A DNA stretch of 64,000 nucleotides. It comes from Giesbergeria anulus. Its GTDB lineage: Bacteria; Pseudomonadota; Gammaproteobacteria; Burkholderiales; Burkholderiaceae_C. The position numbers and the translations under genes were made by a program. The stretch spans positions 124,001-188,000 of the forward strand of contig NZ_FOGD01000003.1 of NCBI RefSeq assembly GCF_900111115.1. The letters run 5' to 3'. Under the pieces are notes generated by a model, which was not told where the DNA came from, ran no database searches, and saw only the letters and a list, made by a program, of their open reading frames with translations. Within the stretch, counting starts at the first letter, position 1; each line of letters opens with the position of its first letter. Of this stretch, positions 18,725 through 27,610 are shown one piece after another.

Positions 18725-19609
18725 ATGACCACACGCAAAGGCATCATCTTGGCCGGAGGCTCCGGCACCCGGCTGCACCCCGCCACCCTGTCCATCAGCA
18801 AACAACTGCTGCCGGTGTACGACAAACCCATGGTTTACTACCCCCTGAGCACCCTGATGCTGGCGGGTATCCGCGACATTCTGCTCATCAGCACACCGCA
18901 AGACACGCCGCGTTTTGAGCAACTGCTGGGCGATGGCAGCCAATGGGGCGTGAATCTGCAATACGCCGTGCAACCCAGCCCGGACGGGTTGGCCCAAGCC
19001 TTCATCATTGGTGAAGAGTTTGTCGGCAACAGCCCCAGCGCCTTGGTGCTGGGCGACAACATCTTCTACGGCCACGACTTTCACCTGCTGCTCAATCGCG
19101 CCCATGCCCGTACCGAAGGGGCCAGCGTCTTTGCCTACCATGTGCAAGACCCAGAGCGCTATGGCGTGGCCGAGTTTGATGCCACTGGCAAAGTGCTGTC
19201 ACTGGAAGAAAAGCCCACTGCACCTAAATCCAATTACGCCGTCACCGGCCTGTACTTTTACGACAACCAAGTGGTGGAGCTGGCTAAACACCTGCAACCC
19301 TCGCCACGCGGCGAGCTAGAAATCACTGACCTCAACCGCCTGTACCTAGAGCAAAGCCAGCTCAACGTCGAAATCATGGGCCGGGGCTACGCTTGGCTCG
19401 ATACCGGCACCCACGACAGCCTGCTCGATGCCGGTCAGTTCATTGCCACGCTAGAGCGCCGCCAAGGTCTGAAAATCGCTTGCCCCGAAGAAATCGCTTG
19501 GCGCTACGGCTGGATTGATGCGGCCCAGCTAGAACAACTGGCCCAGCCGCTGCGCAAAAATGGCTACGGCCAGTACTTGATGCGCCTGCTGCAAGAAAAA
19601 GTCTATTAA
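18725..19609 (+). CDS. rfbA: glucose-1-phosphate thymidylyltransferase
   Basis: A 294-residue nucleotidyltransferase that starts the dTDP-rhamnose pathway from glucose-1-phosphate and dTTP. The signature [11 protein letters not shown] near residue 10, the [17 protein letters not shown] segment and the [13 protein letters not shown] motif identify RmlA. Full length. It lies 15 bases after rfbD and 11 before rfbC. Confidence 0.97.
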   Translation: MTTRKGIILAGGSGTRLHPATLSISKQLLPVYDKPMVYYPLSTLMLAGIRDILLISTPQDTPRFEQLLGDGSQWGVNLQYAVQPSPDGLAQAFIIGEEFVGNSPSALVLGDNIFYGHDFHLLLNRAHARTEGASVFAYHVQDPERYGVAEFDATGKVLSLEEKPTAPKSNYAVTGLYFYDNQVVELAKHLQPSPRGELEITDLNRLYLEQSQLNVEIMGRGYAWLDTGTHDSLLDAGQFIATLERRQGLKIACPEEIAWRYGWIDAAQLEQLAQPLRKNGYGQYLMRLLQEKVY

Positions 19610-19620
19610 GGTTTCATCCC

Positions 19621-20169
19621 ATGCAAGCTACCCGTCTGCGTATTCCTGAAGTCGTGCTCATCGAACCCAAAGTGTTTGGTGATGCACGCGGCTTTTTTTA
19701 CGAGAGCTTCAACCAACGTGCCTTTAACGAGGCCACCGGCACCAACCATGCGTTTGTGCAAGACAACCACAGCCGCAGTGCCAAAGGCGTGCTGCGTGGC
19801 CTGCACTACCAAATTGAGCAAGCCCAAGGCAAGTTGGTGCGTGTGGTGCAAGGGGCCGTGTTTGATGTGGCGGTGGATATTCGCAAAAGCTCGCCCACCT
19901 TCGGCCAATGGGTCGGGGCAGAACTCAGCGCCGACAACCACCACCAGCTTTGGGTGCCACCGGGTTTTGCCCACGGCTTTCTGGTGTTGAGCGAGAGCGC
20001 CGAGTTTTTGTATAAAACCACCGACTACTACGCCCCCGCACACGAACGCTGCATTGCTTGGAATGACCCCGATCTGGCTATCACTTGGCCCGATATTGGC
20101 ATGGCCCCGCTGCTGTCTGCCAAAGACAGCCAAGGCCAAGCCTTGACCAGTGCCGCTACCTACCCCTAG
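19621..20169 (+). CDS. rfbC: dTDP-4-dehydrorhamnose 3,5-epimerase
   Basis: A 182-residue cupin enzyme that epimerises dTDP-4-keto-6-deoxyglucose at C3 and C5. The DNHSRSAKGVLRGLHYQ segment carries the catalytic His and substrate Arg; VPPGFAHGF is also diagnostic. Full length. It closes the rhamnose operon and is followed seven bases later by a strong stem-loop (20176-20216). Confidence 0.97.
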   Translation: MQATRLRIPEVVLIEPKVFGDARGFFYESFNQRAFNEATGTNHAFVQDNHSRSAKGVLRGLHYQIEQAQGKLVRVVQGAVFDVAVDIRKSSPTFGQWVGAELSADNHHQLWVPPGFAHGFLVLSESAEFLYKTTDYYAPAHERCIAWNDPDLAITWPDIGMAPLLSAKDSQGQALTSAATYP

Positions 20170-20175
20170 GCCCTG

Positions 20176-20216
20176 CTACCCCCCAGTACAAAAAGCCCCC
20201 TTTTTGGGTGGGGTAG
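20176..20216 (+). terminator. stem-loop at the end of rfbBDAC
   Basis: An outer CTACCCC/GGGGTAG stem encloses an inner AAAAAG/CTTTTT stem with a CCCC loop. The whole hairpin lies in the 87-base gap after rfbC. No U-tract follows the outer stem, so termination may depend on the inner hairpin or on Rho. It separates the rhamnose operon from the next gene. Confidence 0.6.
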
Positions 20217-20227
20217 GACTATCATGT

Positions 20228-20251
20228 TCTCTCATCTGGTTTATTGAGAGA
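20228..20251 (+). promoter_or_regulatory. hairpin covering the ribosome site of the next gene
   Basis: Perfect 7-base arms TCTCTCA (20228-20234) and TGAGAGA (20245-20251) flank a 10-base loop. The right arm contains the GAGAG Shine-Dalgarno of the gene starting at ATG 20257. Folding would hide the ribosome site, so temperature, a protein or a small RNA could gate translation (inference). Confidence 0.5.
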
Positions 20252-20256
20252 GAAAT

Positions 20257-21357
20257 ATGAAGCCATATACGCAATATTGGGTTCGCACGGCACTGGCAGC
20301 CGCTTGCGGCGCCGCATTGAGTTTGGGGGTAGTTGCCCAAGGCACTACGGTCGATTTCTCCAGTGCTCGTGGCACGGGCATGAACCAGCAAGACGTGCTG
20401 ATGGAAAACGTGCGCGTGCAGGTGCCCGTGCCCAATCCGTTCCAGCCCGGCACCACCAGCGTGGTCACTACCAACTACAACGTCACTTTCCGCTTTGATC
20501 CCACTACCCTGCATCTGGTACCGGTGGGCATCCAGACTACGGATGGTGTGGGCTGTGCCGAGGCCCAAGTCACGGTGTATGATGCTGTGCGCGGTGCTGC
20601 TGCGCCGCTAGCCAATGCTTCTGTCACCATTGGTAGCCGTACCCTGACCACCAATGCTTTGGGCGTTGCCACCTTCTCGCAACTGCCTGAGGGCATGACC
20701 AGCCTGTCTGCAGCAGCATCTAACTACACCTCTGCCAGCCAAACCGCCGTGCTGCAATGTGCCAGCCCCAATCAGGTGGCTGTGGCCTTATCGCCTGCGG
20801 GTGGTACCCAAGGGGGATTGGGCAGTGGTCAGTTCCGCATCATTCTCACTTGGGGCGAAAATCCCCGTGATCTGGACTCGCACATGACCGGCCCTGCCGC
20901 CGATGGCAGCCGCTGGCATGTTTACTACAGCGCTAAAACGGCAGGTGGTATGTGCGCTCTGGATGTGGACGATACCAGCTCGTTGGGGCCAGAGACCATC
21001 ACCTGCCCGCCCACCAACACCACAGCCACCTTGCAACCCGGTGTGTACCGCTATTCCCTGCACCATTATTCTGGGACGCAAAACATCGGTACCTCTGGGG
21101 CCAGTGTGCGGCTGGAGTTTGGCAACGGCCAAACCTACAACTTTACGCCCCCGGCCACCAACTATGTGGGCAGCAAGGATGTCTGGACGGTGTTTGAGCT
21201 GACAGTGCAGGCCAATGGCAGCGTCAGTGTGGCCCCGGTTAATGCTGTTATGCCCGGCATTTCTGCGGGTAGTGTGACCAGTACCCAGCCTATCGCCGCA
21301 GGCACTGGCTTGGGTCAGATGGAAAGCCCCGTGACTTTCCGCGATCTGACAAAATAA
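20257..21357 (+). CDS. exported YfaP-like (DUF2135-type) protein
   Basis: A 366-residue protein with an N-terminal signal peptide (about 1-28, cleavage near VVAQGT). A middle region (about 105-175) resembles a carboxypeptidase-regulatory/Ig-like module (VTIGSRTLTTNALGVATF). The C-terminal half (about 190-320) has the DUF2135/YfaP pattern: ILTWGENPRDLDSHMTGP, then beta strands ending in an extracellular-looking YNFTPPATNYVGSKDVW segment. Function is unknown; periplasmic or surface binding, perhaps of sugars, is inferred from its position in a polysaccharide locus. It is flanked by terminators on both sides, so it is probably transcribed alone. Confidence 0.75.
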   Translation: MKPYTQYWVRTALAAACGAALSLGVVAQGTTVDFSSARGTGMNQQDVLMENVRVQVPVPNPFQPGTTSVVTTNYNVTFRFDPTTLHLVPVGIQTTDGVGCAEAQVTVYDAVRGAAAPLANASVTIGSRTLTTNALGVATFSQLPEGMTSLSAAASNYTSASQTAVLQCASPNQVAVALSPAGGTQGGLGSGQFRIILTWGENPRDLDSHMTGPAADGSRWHVYYSAKTAGGMCALDVDDTSSLGPETITCPPTNTTATLQPGVYRYSLHHYSGTQNIGTSGASVRLEFGNGQTYNFTPPATNYVGSKDVWTVFELTVQANGSVSVAPVNAVMPGISAGSVTSTQPIAAGTGLGQMESPVTFRDLTK

Positions 21358-21404
21358 GCCCTTGAGTGCAGGGCCAGCCCCTGCGCTGTATCACCAGCCC
21401 CTGT

Positions 21405-21438
21405 GCCCTGTGGTTTTACAGCCCACGGGGCTTTTTTT
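21405..21438 (+). terminator. Rho-independent terminator before the metalloprotease gene
   Basis: A 9-bp stem, GCCCTGTGG (21405-21413) with CCACGGGGC (21423-21431), is followed by seven T. It ends the exported-protein transcript. It lies only 11 bases before the ATG of the protease gene. Confidence 0.85.
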
Positions 21439-21449
21439 GACGTCACCGG

Positions 21450-22796
21450 ATGACCACGATGGTAACTACTGCCACCGATTTAGAAACCATTGTTTATTCT
21501 GGCGACCACCGCGTCGATGCTCTGCTGGGTTTTCCTGCCGTTTGGAACTTTTGGCCCGATGGCCGCAAGGTGCTGTACTACACCTTTGATGCCAGCACTG
21601 GCAGCATCATGGATGTAGAGACCACGCAGTCGGTCACGGCGTTCAATGTTGCGCAGCAGCAGGCTGCGCGCCAGATTTTGCAATATGCCAGTGCGGTTAC
21701 TGGCATTGTCTTTAGCGAAGTGGGCAGCAGTGCCTTGGCCGATGTGCATTTTGCAGCCACCAACTTGCAAGGCCGCACCACTGCTGGTCTGACCTCCTCG
21801 TTCTACAGCTATTACACCGACCGCAATGATGTCCTGACCGATCTAGATGCCGAAAGCTTGGTGTATCTGGACAATGTGGAATACGCCAGCAGCAACCAGC
21901 AACCTACAGCAGGCTCGGTGGGCTATGAAGTCCTGCTGCATGAAATCGGCCACATGCTGGGCTTGGGCCATCCCTTTGATACCACCTACGCTCTACCGGC
22001 CTCCGAAGACCATACCAATAACACGGTGATGTCTTACACGGATCGGGGCAGCCCCAAATCACAGTTTCAAGCCTACGATTTACTCACCCTAGACTGGATT
22101 TATGGCCGCGATGGCTTGGGTGGCAGTTGGGGCATGAATTCCAGCCACGGCCCCACGCTCAATTTGGGTAGCACCGAGCCGGTCATTGAGCGCGGTACGC
22201 TGCAAAATGACCGCCTCATCAGCACTGCTGCCAACCAATCCTTTGATGGTCTACAAGGCATCGACACCGTGGTGCTTGATGGCTTGCGCTCCAGCTATAC
22301 CCTCACGCGCCAAGGCAGTGGCTGGCAATTGCAAGACAGCGTGGCAGGCCGCGATGGCACCGACACCCTGAACAACATCGAGCGCTTGCAGTTCTCTGAC
22401 AAAGCAGTGGCTTTGGATTTGACTGGTGCCGCTGGCACTGCTGCTCGCTTGCTGGGGGCCGTCGTGGGGGTTGCGGGGCTCAACCGTGCTGATTGGGTGG
22501 GCGTGGTGCTAGACGCTGTTGATTCCGGGCTGCCCAGCACCACTTTGAACCAACTGGCCTTGCAGGCGGTGCTTGGCCCCAACGCCAGCCATGCGCAAAT
22601 TGTTTCGCACCTGTACAGCACGCTCTACCACCAAGCCCCTGCGGCTGCCACCTTGCAGTCCCTCACGGCTGCATTGGACTCTGGGCAGTACACACCGGCA
22701 GATTTTGTCGCGTGGGTAGCTGCCAGTGATACCAATGCCAGCAATATCGGCCTGGTGGGTCTGAGCACGCAGGGGTTAGCTTTTGTCCCGGTCTGA
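21450..22796 (+). CDS. M10-type (serralysin-like) zinc metalloprotease
   Basis: A 448-residue protein. The zinc site HEIGHMLGLGH spans residues 164-174 (three His, one Glu), and a Met-turn VMSYTD follows about 25 residues later, as in serralysin/metzincin proteases. There is no N-terminal signal peptide. The C-terminal half has the DGTDTLNNIERLQFSD motif found in RTX-type secreted proteins, and the last 90 residues resemble DUF4214 (LYSTLYHQAP). Classic GGxGxD nonapeptide repeats are absent. Such proteins usually leave the cell by type I secretion, but no transporter is encoded nearby. Terminator and start lie almost together, so the promoter or true start is unclear; ATG 21450 is the first in-frame start. 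Confidence 0.83.
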   Translation: MTTMVTTATDLETIVYSGDHRVDALLGFPAVWNFWPDGRKVLYYTFDASTGSIMDVETTQSVTAFNVAQQQAARQILQYASAVTGIVFSEVGSSALADVHFAATNLQGRTTAGLTSSFYSYYTDRNDVLTDLDAESLVYLDNVEYASSNQQPTAGSVGYEVLLHEIGHMLGLGHPFDTTYALPASEDHTNNTVMSYTDRGSPKSQFQAYDLLTLDWIYGRDGLGGSWGMNSSHGPTLNLGSTEPVIERGTLQNDRLISTAANQSFDGLQGIDTVVLDGLRSSYTLTRQGSGWQLQDSVAGRDGTDTLNNIERLQFSDKAVALDLTGAAGTAARLLGAVVGVAGLNRADWVGVVLDAVDSGLPSTTLNQLALQAVLGPNASHAQIVSHLYSTLYHQAPAAATLQSLTAALDSGQYTPADFVAWVAASDTNASNIGLVGLSTQGLAFVPV

Positions 22797-22871
22797 GGCC
22801 CAGCACTGTCGCACTACTACTGCGGGGATAATCGCTGCTTTGGCCGTTTGGCATTCGCATGGGGCATTTTT

Positions 22872-24029
22872 TTGAGACACAACAGCAGGCCGGTGCTGCG
22901 CATTGCCATTTTGGGCACGCGGGGCATACCCGCCAGTTACGGCGGCTTTGAGACCTTTGCCGAGCAATTGGCCACGCGCCTAGTGGCCCGGGGCCACCAA
23001 GTCACGGTCTATGCCGAGGCCGATAGCGCTGGGTTGCCTGACACTTGGCACCAAGGCGTGCGTATCCGGCACATCCAGCGTCCGCGCTGGGGGGCGGCCT
23101 CCGTCATCGCCTACGACTGCCGCTGCTTGGCCGATGCCCGCCACGGCCATGATCTGCTCTATATGCTGGGCTATGGCGCCGCTTGGGCCTGCTGGTGGGC
23201 ACGCAAGGTCTGGGGGCAGAAGGTCTGGCTCAATGTGGATGGCCTAGAGTGGGCACGCAGCAAATGGAGCCCGCTGGCCCGTGCCTATCTGCGGGTGATG
23301 GAGTGGGTATCGTCTTGGGCACCTACGCGGGTGTTGGCCGATGCCCAAGCCATTGCAGACCGGTATCGCCAAATCTATCCGCATGGAGTGCCGTGCAGCT
23401 TTATTGCCTACGGTGCGCCGCTGGTGGATGCCGGTGCCCAAAATACCGATGCGCTGGCGCAATGGGGTTTGCAACCGGGGCGCTATGTTTTGGTGGTCGC
23501 CCGGCCCGAACCAGAAAACCATGTGTTAGAGATCATCCAAGGCCATGCCCGTGGTACTTGTGCTTGGCCGTTGGTCATCGTCGGTGACATCAAGCCCGTC
23601 ACGGCTTACCAGCGCACCCTGCTGGCCCACGCCAGCGAGCGGGTCAAATTGATTGGTGGCGTTTATGACAGCGCACTGCTGGGCTGTTTGCGACTGCACG
23701 CTGGCTGCCATGTGCACGGCCATTCTGTGGGGGGCACCAATCCCTCACTGCTCGAAGCGTTGGCCTGTGGCAATGTGGTCATTGCCCACGACAACCCCTT
23801 TAACCGCGAAGTCGCGCGCAGTGCTGCGCTGTATTTTCAGTCGCCGCAAGAACTAGCCGAGTGTTTGGCTAGCGTTGCTGCCTTGACGCCTGTGGCCCGG
23901 CAAAGCATGGCCGAGCAAGCGCGGCAGATTGTGGCTACCCACTACACATGGGAAGGTATCGCCGACGCCTACGAGGCGCTGATGCAGGCCGAAGTGGCAG
24001 GCGCTGTACCCCCGGCAGCCCGTCCATGA
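22872..24029 (+). CDS. glycosyltransferase, DUF1972/GT4 rhamnosyltransferase type
   Basis: About 385 residues. It begins with the DUF1972 signature (LRIAILGTRGIPASYGGFET) and continues as a GT-B family 4 transferase with a donor-site segment SVGGTNPSLLEALACG near residue 290. Members near rfbBDAC often transfer rhamnose. The start is uncertain: TTG 22872 follows GGGG at good spacing, GTG 22893 gives the usual family N-terminus, and the frame opens at TTG 22848. The stop overlaps the next glycosyltransferase by four bases. Confidence 0.87.
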   Translation: MRHNSRPVLRIAILGTRGIPASYGGFETFAEQLATRLVARGHQVTVYAEADSAGLPDTWHQGVRIRHIQRPRWGAASVIAYDCRCLADARHGHDLLYMLGYGAAWACWWARKVWGQKVWLNVDGLEWARSKWSPLARAYLRVMEWVSSWAPTRVLADAQAIADRYRQIYPHGVPCSFIAYGAPLVDAGAQNTDALAQWGLQPGRYVLVVARPEPENHVLEIIQGHARGTCAWPLVIVGDIKPVTAYQRTLLAHASERVKLIGGVYDSALLGCLRLHAGCHVHGHSVGGTNPSLLEALACGNVVIAHDNPFNREVARSAALYFQSPQELAECLASVAALTPVARQSMAEQARQIVATHYTWEGIADAYEALMQAEVAGAVPPAARP

Positions 24030-24937
24030 GCGCCGCAAACCAAGTCTATGCCGTGGTGGTGTCGCATTGCAGCGATGCAGAGCGCCTTGTATTGCAATTT
24101 GAGCGCCTATTAACGCAGGTGCATACCGTGGTCTGGGTAGACAACGCCTCAGGCGAGGCGCTGCGGCAATTGCAATCACGCTGGCCGCGTGAGCGCGTAC
24201 ACCCCCTTTGGCTTGATGAGAACCAAGGCATTGGCGCAGCGCAAAACCGTGGCATAGAGTGGGCCTTGGCACGCGGTGCCTCGCACGTTTTGTTGATGGA
24301 CGATGACAGCCTGCCCGCCCCCGACATGGTAGTGCGCTTGCTAGAGGTGTTGCACGCCCAACCTTTGGCCGCCGCTGTCGGGGCCTGCCATACCGATTCC
24401 AGAAGAGGTGTCGCCCGCAGCCCCTTCACCACGGTTCGGAGCGGGCGTTTGCATTGGCTGGGCTGTACCGATGCGCAGCAGGTCTGGCAGGTCGATCATG
24501 TGATTGCATCGGGCTGCTTGATTCCTGCGTCCGTGTTACAGGCCGTGGGCTGGATGCGCGAAGATTTTTTTATCGACTGGGTGGATATCGAATGGTGCCT
24601 GCGCGCACGAGGCCACGGTTATCGTATTTTTGGCGCTTGTGGTGCTTTGCTAGAGCACTCGCTGGGCGATAAGGTGGTGCAGGTGCTGGGCCAAGAAATC
24701 GCCCAACACGCGCCGTGGCGGCATTACTACCAAGCGCGCAATTTTGTTTTGATGCTGGGGGCTTGCCCGATAGATTTGCCAACCAAGATCCACATGGTGC
24801 TGCGCCAGTTGAAGCGCTTTTTGGTGTTTTCTACCTTGGTGCCGGGGCGTGGGCAGTATTGCAAAATGTGGCTGCGGGGATGGTTCGATGCTTGCCGGGG
24901 GCGCTCTGGGCCGTTGTTGCCCCCCGGCAGTCGGTAA
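24026..24937 (+). CDS. glycosyltransferase family 2, rhamnosyltransferase type
   Basis: About 303 residues. It has a GT-A fold with DENQGIGAAQNRGI, the metal-binding DDDS near residue 92 and the WVDIEWCLRARGHGY acceptor-side motif typical of RfbF-like rhamnosyltransferases. ATG 24026 overlaps the stop of the previous transferase (ATGA). The C-terminal part is basic with possible membrane-proximal helices. The acceptor is unknown. It likely extends the glycan started by the WecA-like protein encoded just downstream. Confidence 0.87.
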   Translation: MSAANQVYAVVVSHCSDAERLVLQFERLLTQVHTVVWVDNASGEALRQLQSRWPRERVHPLWLDENQGIGAAQNRGIEWALARGASHVLLMDDDSLPAPDMVVRLLEVLHAQPLAAAVGACHTDSRRGVARSPFTTVRSGRLHWLGCTDAQQVWQVDHVIASGCLIPASVLQAVGWMREDFFIDWVDIEWCLRARGHGYRIFGACGALLEHSLGDKVVQVLGQEIAQHAPWRHYYQARNFVLMLGACPIDLPTKIHMVLRQLKRFLVFSTLVPGRGQYCKMWLRGWFDACRGRSGPLLPPGSR

Positions 24938-24986
24938 GCCACCGTTACCACCATCACTCCAGCAATACAGGTACCATCGCCCCCCT

Positions 24987-26086
24987 ATGATGTGGTTGTC
25001 TTTGGTGGCGTTTTTGGTTTCGGCTATTGTGGCCGGTTTGGTGGTGCGTTGGCTGCGGGGCCATGCCGCACGGTACGGGCACGAAATGCCGCAACGCTTT
25101 CACTTGGGCCATGTGCCCCGGCTGGGTGGGGTGGCCTTATTGGCCGGTACCGGGCTGGGCTGGTTGCTTGGGCTGGCACAAATGGCTTGGCGCGACCCCG
25201 GCAACTTGGCCTTGGGCCACTGGACGGCGCTGTGGCTCATTACCCTGCTGCCTGCCGCTGTGGGCGGTATTGCCGAAGACATGACCCAACGCCTGCCAGT
25301 GCGCTTTCGGCTGGCCTTTACAGCGCTGTCGGGCTTGCTGGCGGTGGTCTTGCTCGATAGCACGGTGGCGCGCTTGGGCCTGCCTTGGCTCGATGCACTG
25401 CTGCACATGGCTCCGTGGCTGGGCTGGGCCATTGCGCTGCTGGCGGTGGCCGGTTTGCCCCATGCCTTCAATATCATTGATGGCTACAACGGCCTAGCAG
25501 GCATGGTGGCGCTCATTGTTTGCTTGGCGCTGGCCCATGTAGCGCTGCAAGTGGGTGATCGGGCGCTGGCTACGATGTTGGTGGTCACGGCGGCGGCCAC
25601 TGGGGGCTTTTTGGTCTGGAATTACCCACGCGGTATGTTGTTTGCCGGTGATGGTGGCGCTTATATTTGGGGCGTGGTGATTGCGTTGGCCAGTTTGGCG
25701 CTGGTGCAGCGCAACACTGATGTGTCGCCGTGGTTTCCGATGCTGTTGCTCATCTATCCGGTGTGGGAGACGGTGTTTTCGATCTATCGCAAGCTGGCCC
25801 GTGGCATATCGCCGGGGTGGCCGATGCGCTGCATTTTCACCAGTTGATTTACCGGCGCATTGTGCGCAGCGTGTTCCATGATGATGAATCACGCCGCATG
25901 CTGATGCGCAACAACCGCACCTCGCCCTACCTGTGGGGCTTTACCATGCTTACCGTAGTGCCTGCGGTGCTGTTTTGGAACCGCACTTGGGTACTGATCG
26001 GGTTTTGCCTGCTGTTTATTGTTAGCCATGTGACGGCGTATCTGGCCATTGTGCGCTTTAAAGTACCCAACTGGTTGCGTCATTAA
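24987..26086 (+). pseudogene. WecA/MraY-family glycosyl-phosphate transferase, frameshifted
   Basis: The first frame (24987-25847) encodes a multi-pass membrane protein with the family's HVPRLGG-like segment, AFNIIDGYNGLAG (catalytic Asp region) and MLFAGDGGAY. It then derails after FSIYRKLARG-ISPG and stops. The missing C-terminus, ALHFHQLIYRRIVR through two more membrane helices to WLRH, continues in another frame to 26086. One extra base around 25813-25822 would restore one protein of about 366 residues. It would attach the first sugar phosphate to undecaprenyl phosphate. Either a real inactivating mutation or a sequencing error is possible. Confidence 0.85.
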
Positions 26087-26142
26087 ACTGCCCATCTGCT
26101 GCGGCACAATTTGCACTCTGTTCTTCTTTTTGGATTGATGCC

Positions 26143-27036
26143 ATGACCGACACCCTCGCCGCCATCGCCCCGCGTGACCATGCCCAATTGCTGGCACAAA
26201 TGCTGCCAGCCCTGCGCCAGTTTCGCGGCAAAACGATGGTGGTCAAATACGGCGGCAACGCCATGACTGACCCGGCTTTGCAACAAGCCTTTGCTGAAGA
26301 CATCGTACTGCTGCAATTGGCGGGCATCCAGCCCGTGGTGGTGCATGGTGGTGGCCCGCAAATTGAAGCCGCGCTCAAGCGCGTGGGCAAGCAAGGCCAA
26401 TTTATCCAAGGGATGCGCGTCACCGATGCCGAAACCATGCAAATCGTGCAATGGGTGCTGGCCGGTGAAGTGCAGGCCGACATCGTTGGGCGTATCCAGC
26501 AGGCCGGTGGCCGGGCGGTGGGCCTGACCGGGCGCGACGGTGGCCTGATCCGCGCGCAAAAATTGCGGCTAGTGGATCAAAATGATCCTAGCCTGACCCA
26601 CGATGTCGGTCAGGTGGGCGACATCACCGCTATCGACATCAGCATTATTCAAACGCTGCAAGGCGCGGGGCTGATCCCGGTGGTCAGCCCAGTGGGCTTT
26701 GGCCCCGACAACGAGAGCTACAACATCAATGCCGACGTGGTGGCCGCTGGGCTGGCCGTGGCCCTGCAAGCCGAAAAGCTGCTGATGCTCAGCAACATCC
26801 CCGGCGTGCTAGACAAACAAGGCCAACTGCTGACCGAACTGACGCCCCAGCGCATTGACGCCTTGGTGGCCGACGGCACCATCAGTGGTGGTATGCTGCC
26901 CAAAATTGCTGGGGCACTGGATGCTGCCAAGGCCGGGGTCAATGCCGTACACATCATTGATGGCCGTGCGCCGCACACCATGCTGCTCGAAGTGCTCAGC
27001 GGCCAAGCCCACGGCACCATGATCCGGGCGCAATAA
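26143..27036 (+). CDS. argB: acetylglutamate kinase
   Basis: A 297-residue amino-acid kinase catalysing the second step of arginine synthesis (N-acetylglutamate to its 5-phosphate). Diagnostic segments are VVKYGGNAM (about 30-38), [10 protein letters not shown] near 68, [15 protein letters not shown] and [12 protein letters not shown]. Full length for the arginine-sensitive class. It stands alone with its own upstream gap of 56 bases and is convergent with the small genes that follow. Confidence 0.97.
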   Translation: MTDTLAAIAPRDHAQLLAQMLPALRQFRGKTMVVKYGGNAMTDPALQQAFAEDIVLLQLAGIQPVVVHGGGPQIEAALKRVGKQGQFIQGMRVTDAETMQIVQWVLAGEVQADIVGRIQQAGGRAVGLTGRDGGLIRAQKLRLVDQNDPSLTHDVGQVGDITAIDISIIQTLQGAGLIPVVSPVGFGPDNESYNINADVVAAGLAVALQAEKLLMLSNIPGVLDKQGQLLTELTPQRIDALVADGTISGGMLPKIAGALDAAKAGVNAVHIIDGRAPHTMLLEVLSGQAHGTMIRAQ

Positions 27037-27051
27037 GCACCAGAGCAACGC

Positions 27052-27237
27052 TCAATCGAGCATCAGCACATAGCCCGGCCAATCGTGGCTGTCGGCCACC
27101 CCCACCACCTGAATCACCGGGCCACTGCCTTCGGGCAGCGGCAGGTGGCTTTGTAGCAGGCAGGCATTGGGAGCCAGCCAAGTGCTGTACGGCCCCACCA
27201 GCCCCTCTATGGCACTGCCCATGATGGGCGTGGCCAT
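27052..27237 (-). CDS. small protein of unknown function, second gene of a pair
   Basis: A 61-residue frame from ATG 27237, chosen because GAAGGA lies eight bases upstream; it can extend to ATG 27252 or GTG 27285. Composition is mixed hydrophobic, with one Cys and no membrane helix or signal peptide. It follows the DUF6447 gene on the same strand with 48 bases between them, and the pair may be an operon. I do not recognise a family. Confidence 0.45.
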   Translation of the reverse strand: MATPIMGSAIEGLVGPYSTWLAPNACLLQSHLPLPEGSGPVIQVVGVADSHDWPGYVLMLD

Positions 27238-27285
27238 CAGATCGTCCTTCATCTGGATAAGAGCAAGTGATGGTGCACTTTGCAC

Positions 27286-27510
27286 TTAACCCAGCGATGC
27301 CAGCTGGATGGTGTCGCCACCACCCACCACCGGCAGTGCTGCCTTGAGGGCCTGTACATAGGCATTGCGGGCTGTTTGCAACGCTGCAACATGGGCTTGC
27401 AAGCGAGCCAACTCCTGATCGACAAACTGGATGCTGGCCAATTGGGCTTTGGCTTCGTTGGGTAGGGAGGCCAAATCGTAATTTCGGTTGTCGATAGTAA
27501 TGGTAGTCAT
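27286..27510 (-). CDS. DUF6447 family small protein
   Basis: A 74-residue protein. It begins MTTITIDNRNYDL and continues with a helical, coiled-coil-like heptad region (QFVDQELARLQAHVAAL), the layout known for DUF6447 proteins of unknown function. ATG 27510 is preferred over the open extension to 27564 because the family starts there. The upstream gap holds a small dyad, TATCT-AAA-AGATA at 27577-27589. Confidence 0.7.
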   Translation of the reverse strand: MTTITIDNRNYDLASLPNEAKAQLASIQFVDQELARLQAHVAALQTARNAYVQALKAALPVVGGGDTIQLASLG

Positions 27511-27610
27511 GGTGGTGTGCAAAAAGTCGTAGATCGTACCCAACTGCCAACTGCGTGTGGGCAAACAGGGCCAGTTTATCTAAAAGATAGAGTCAACGTC
27601 GTATCCAGCC

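Noticed and set aside
26095-26118. Sigma-54-like promoter before argB
   Set aside because: A GGCAC and a TTGCA are present, but GG and GC are 8 bases apart instead of 10.
27568-27596. Sigma-70 promoter before the DUF6447 gene
   Set aside because: A TTGACT -35 is present on the minus strand at 27596-27591, but no acceptable -10 lies 16-18 bases downstream.
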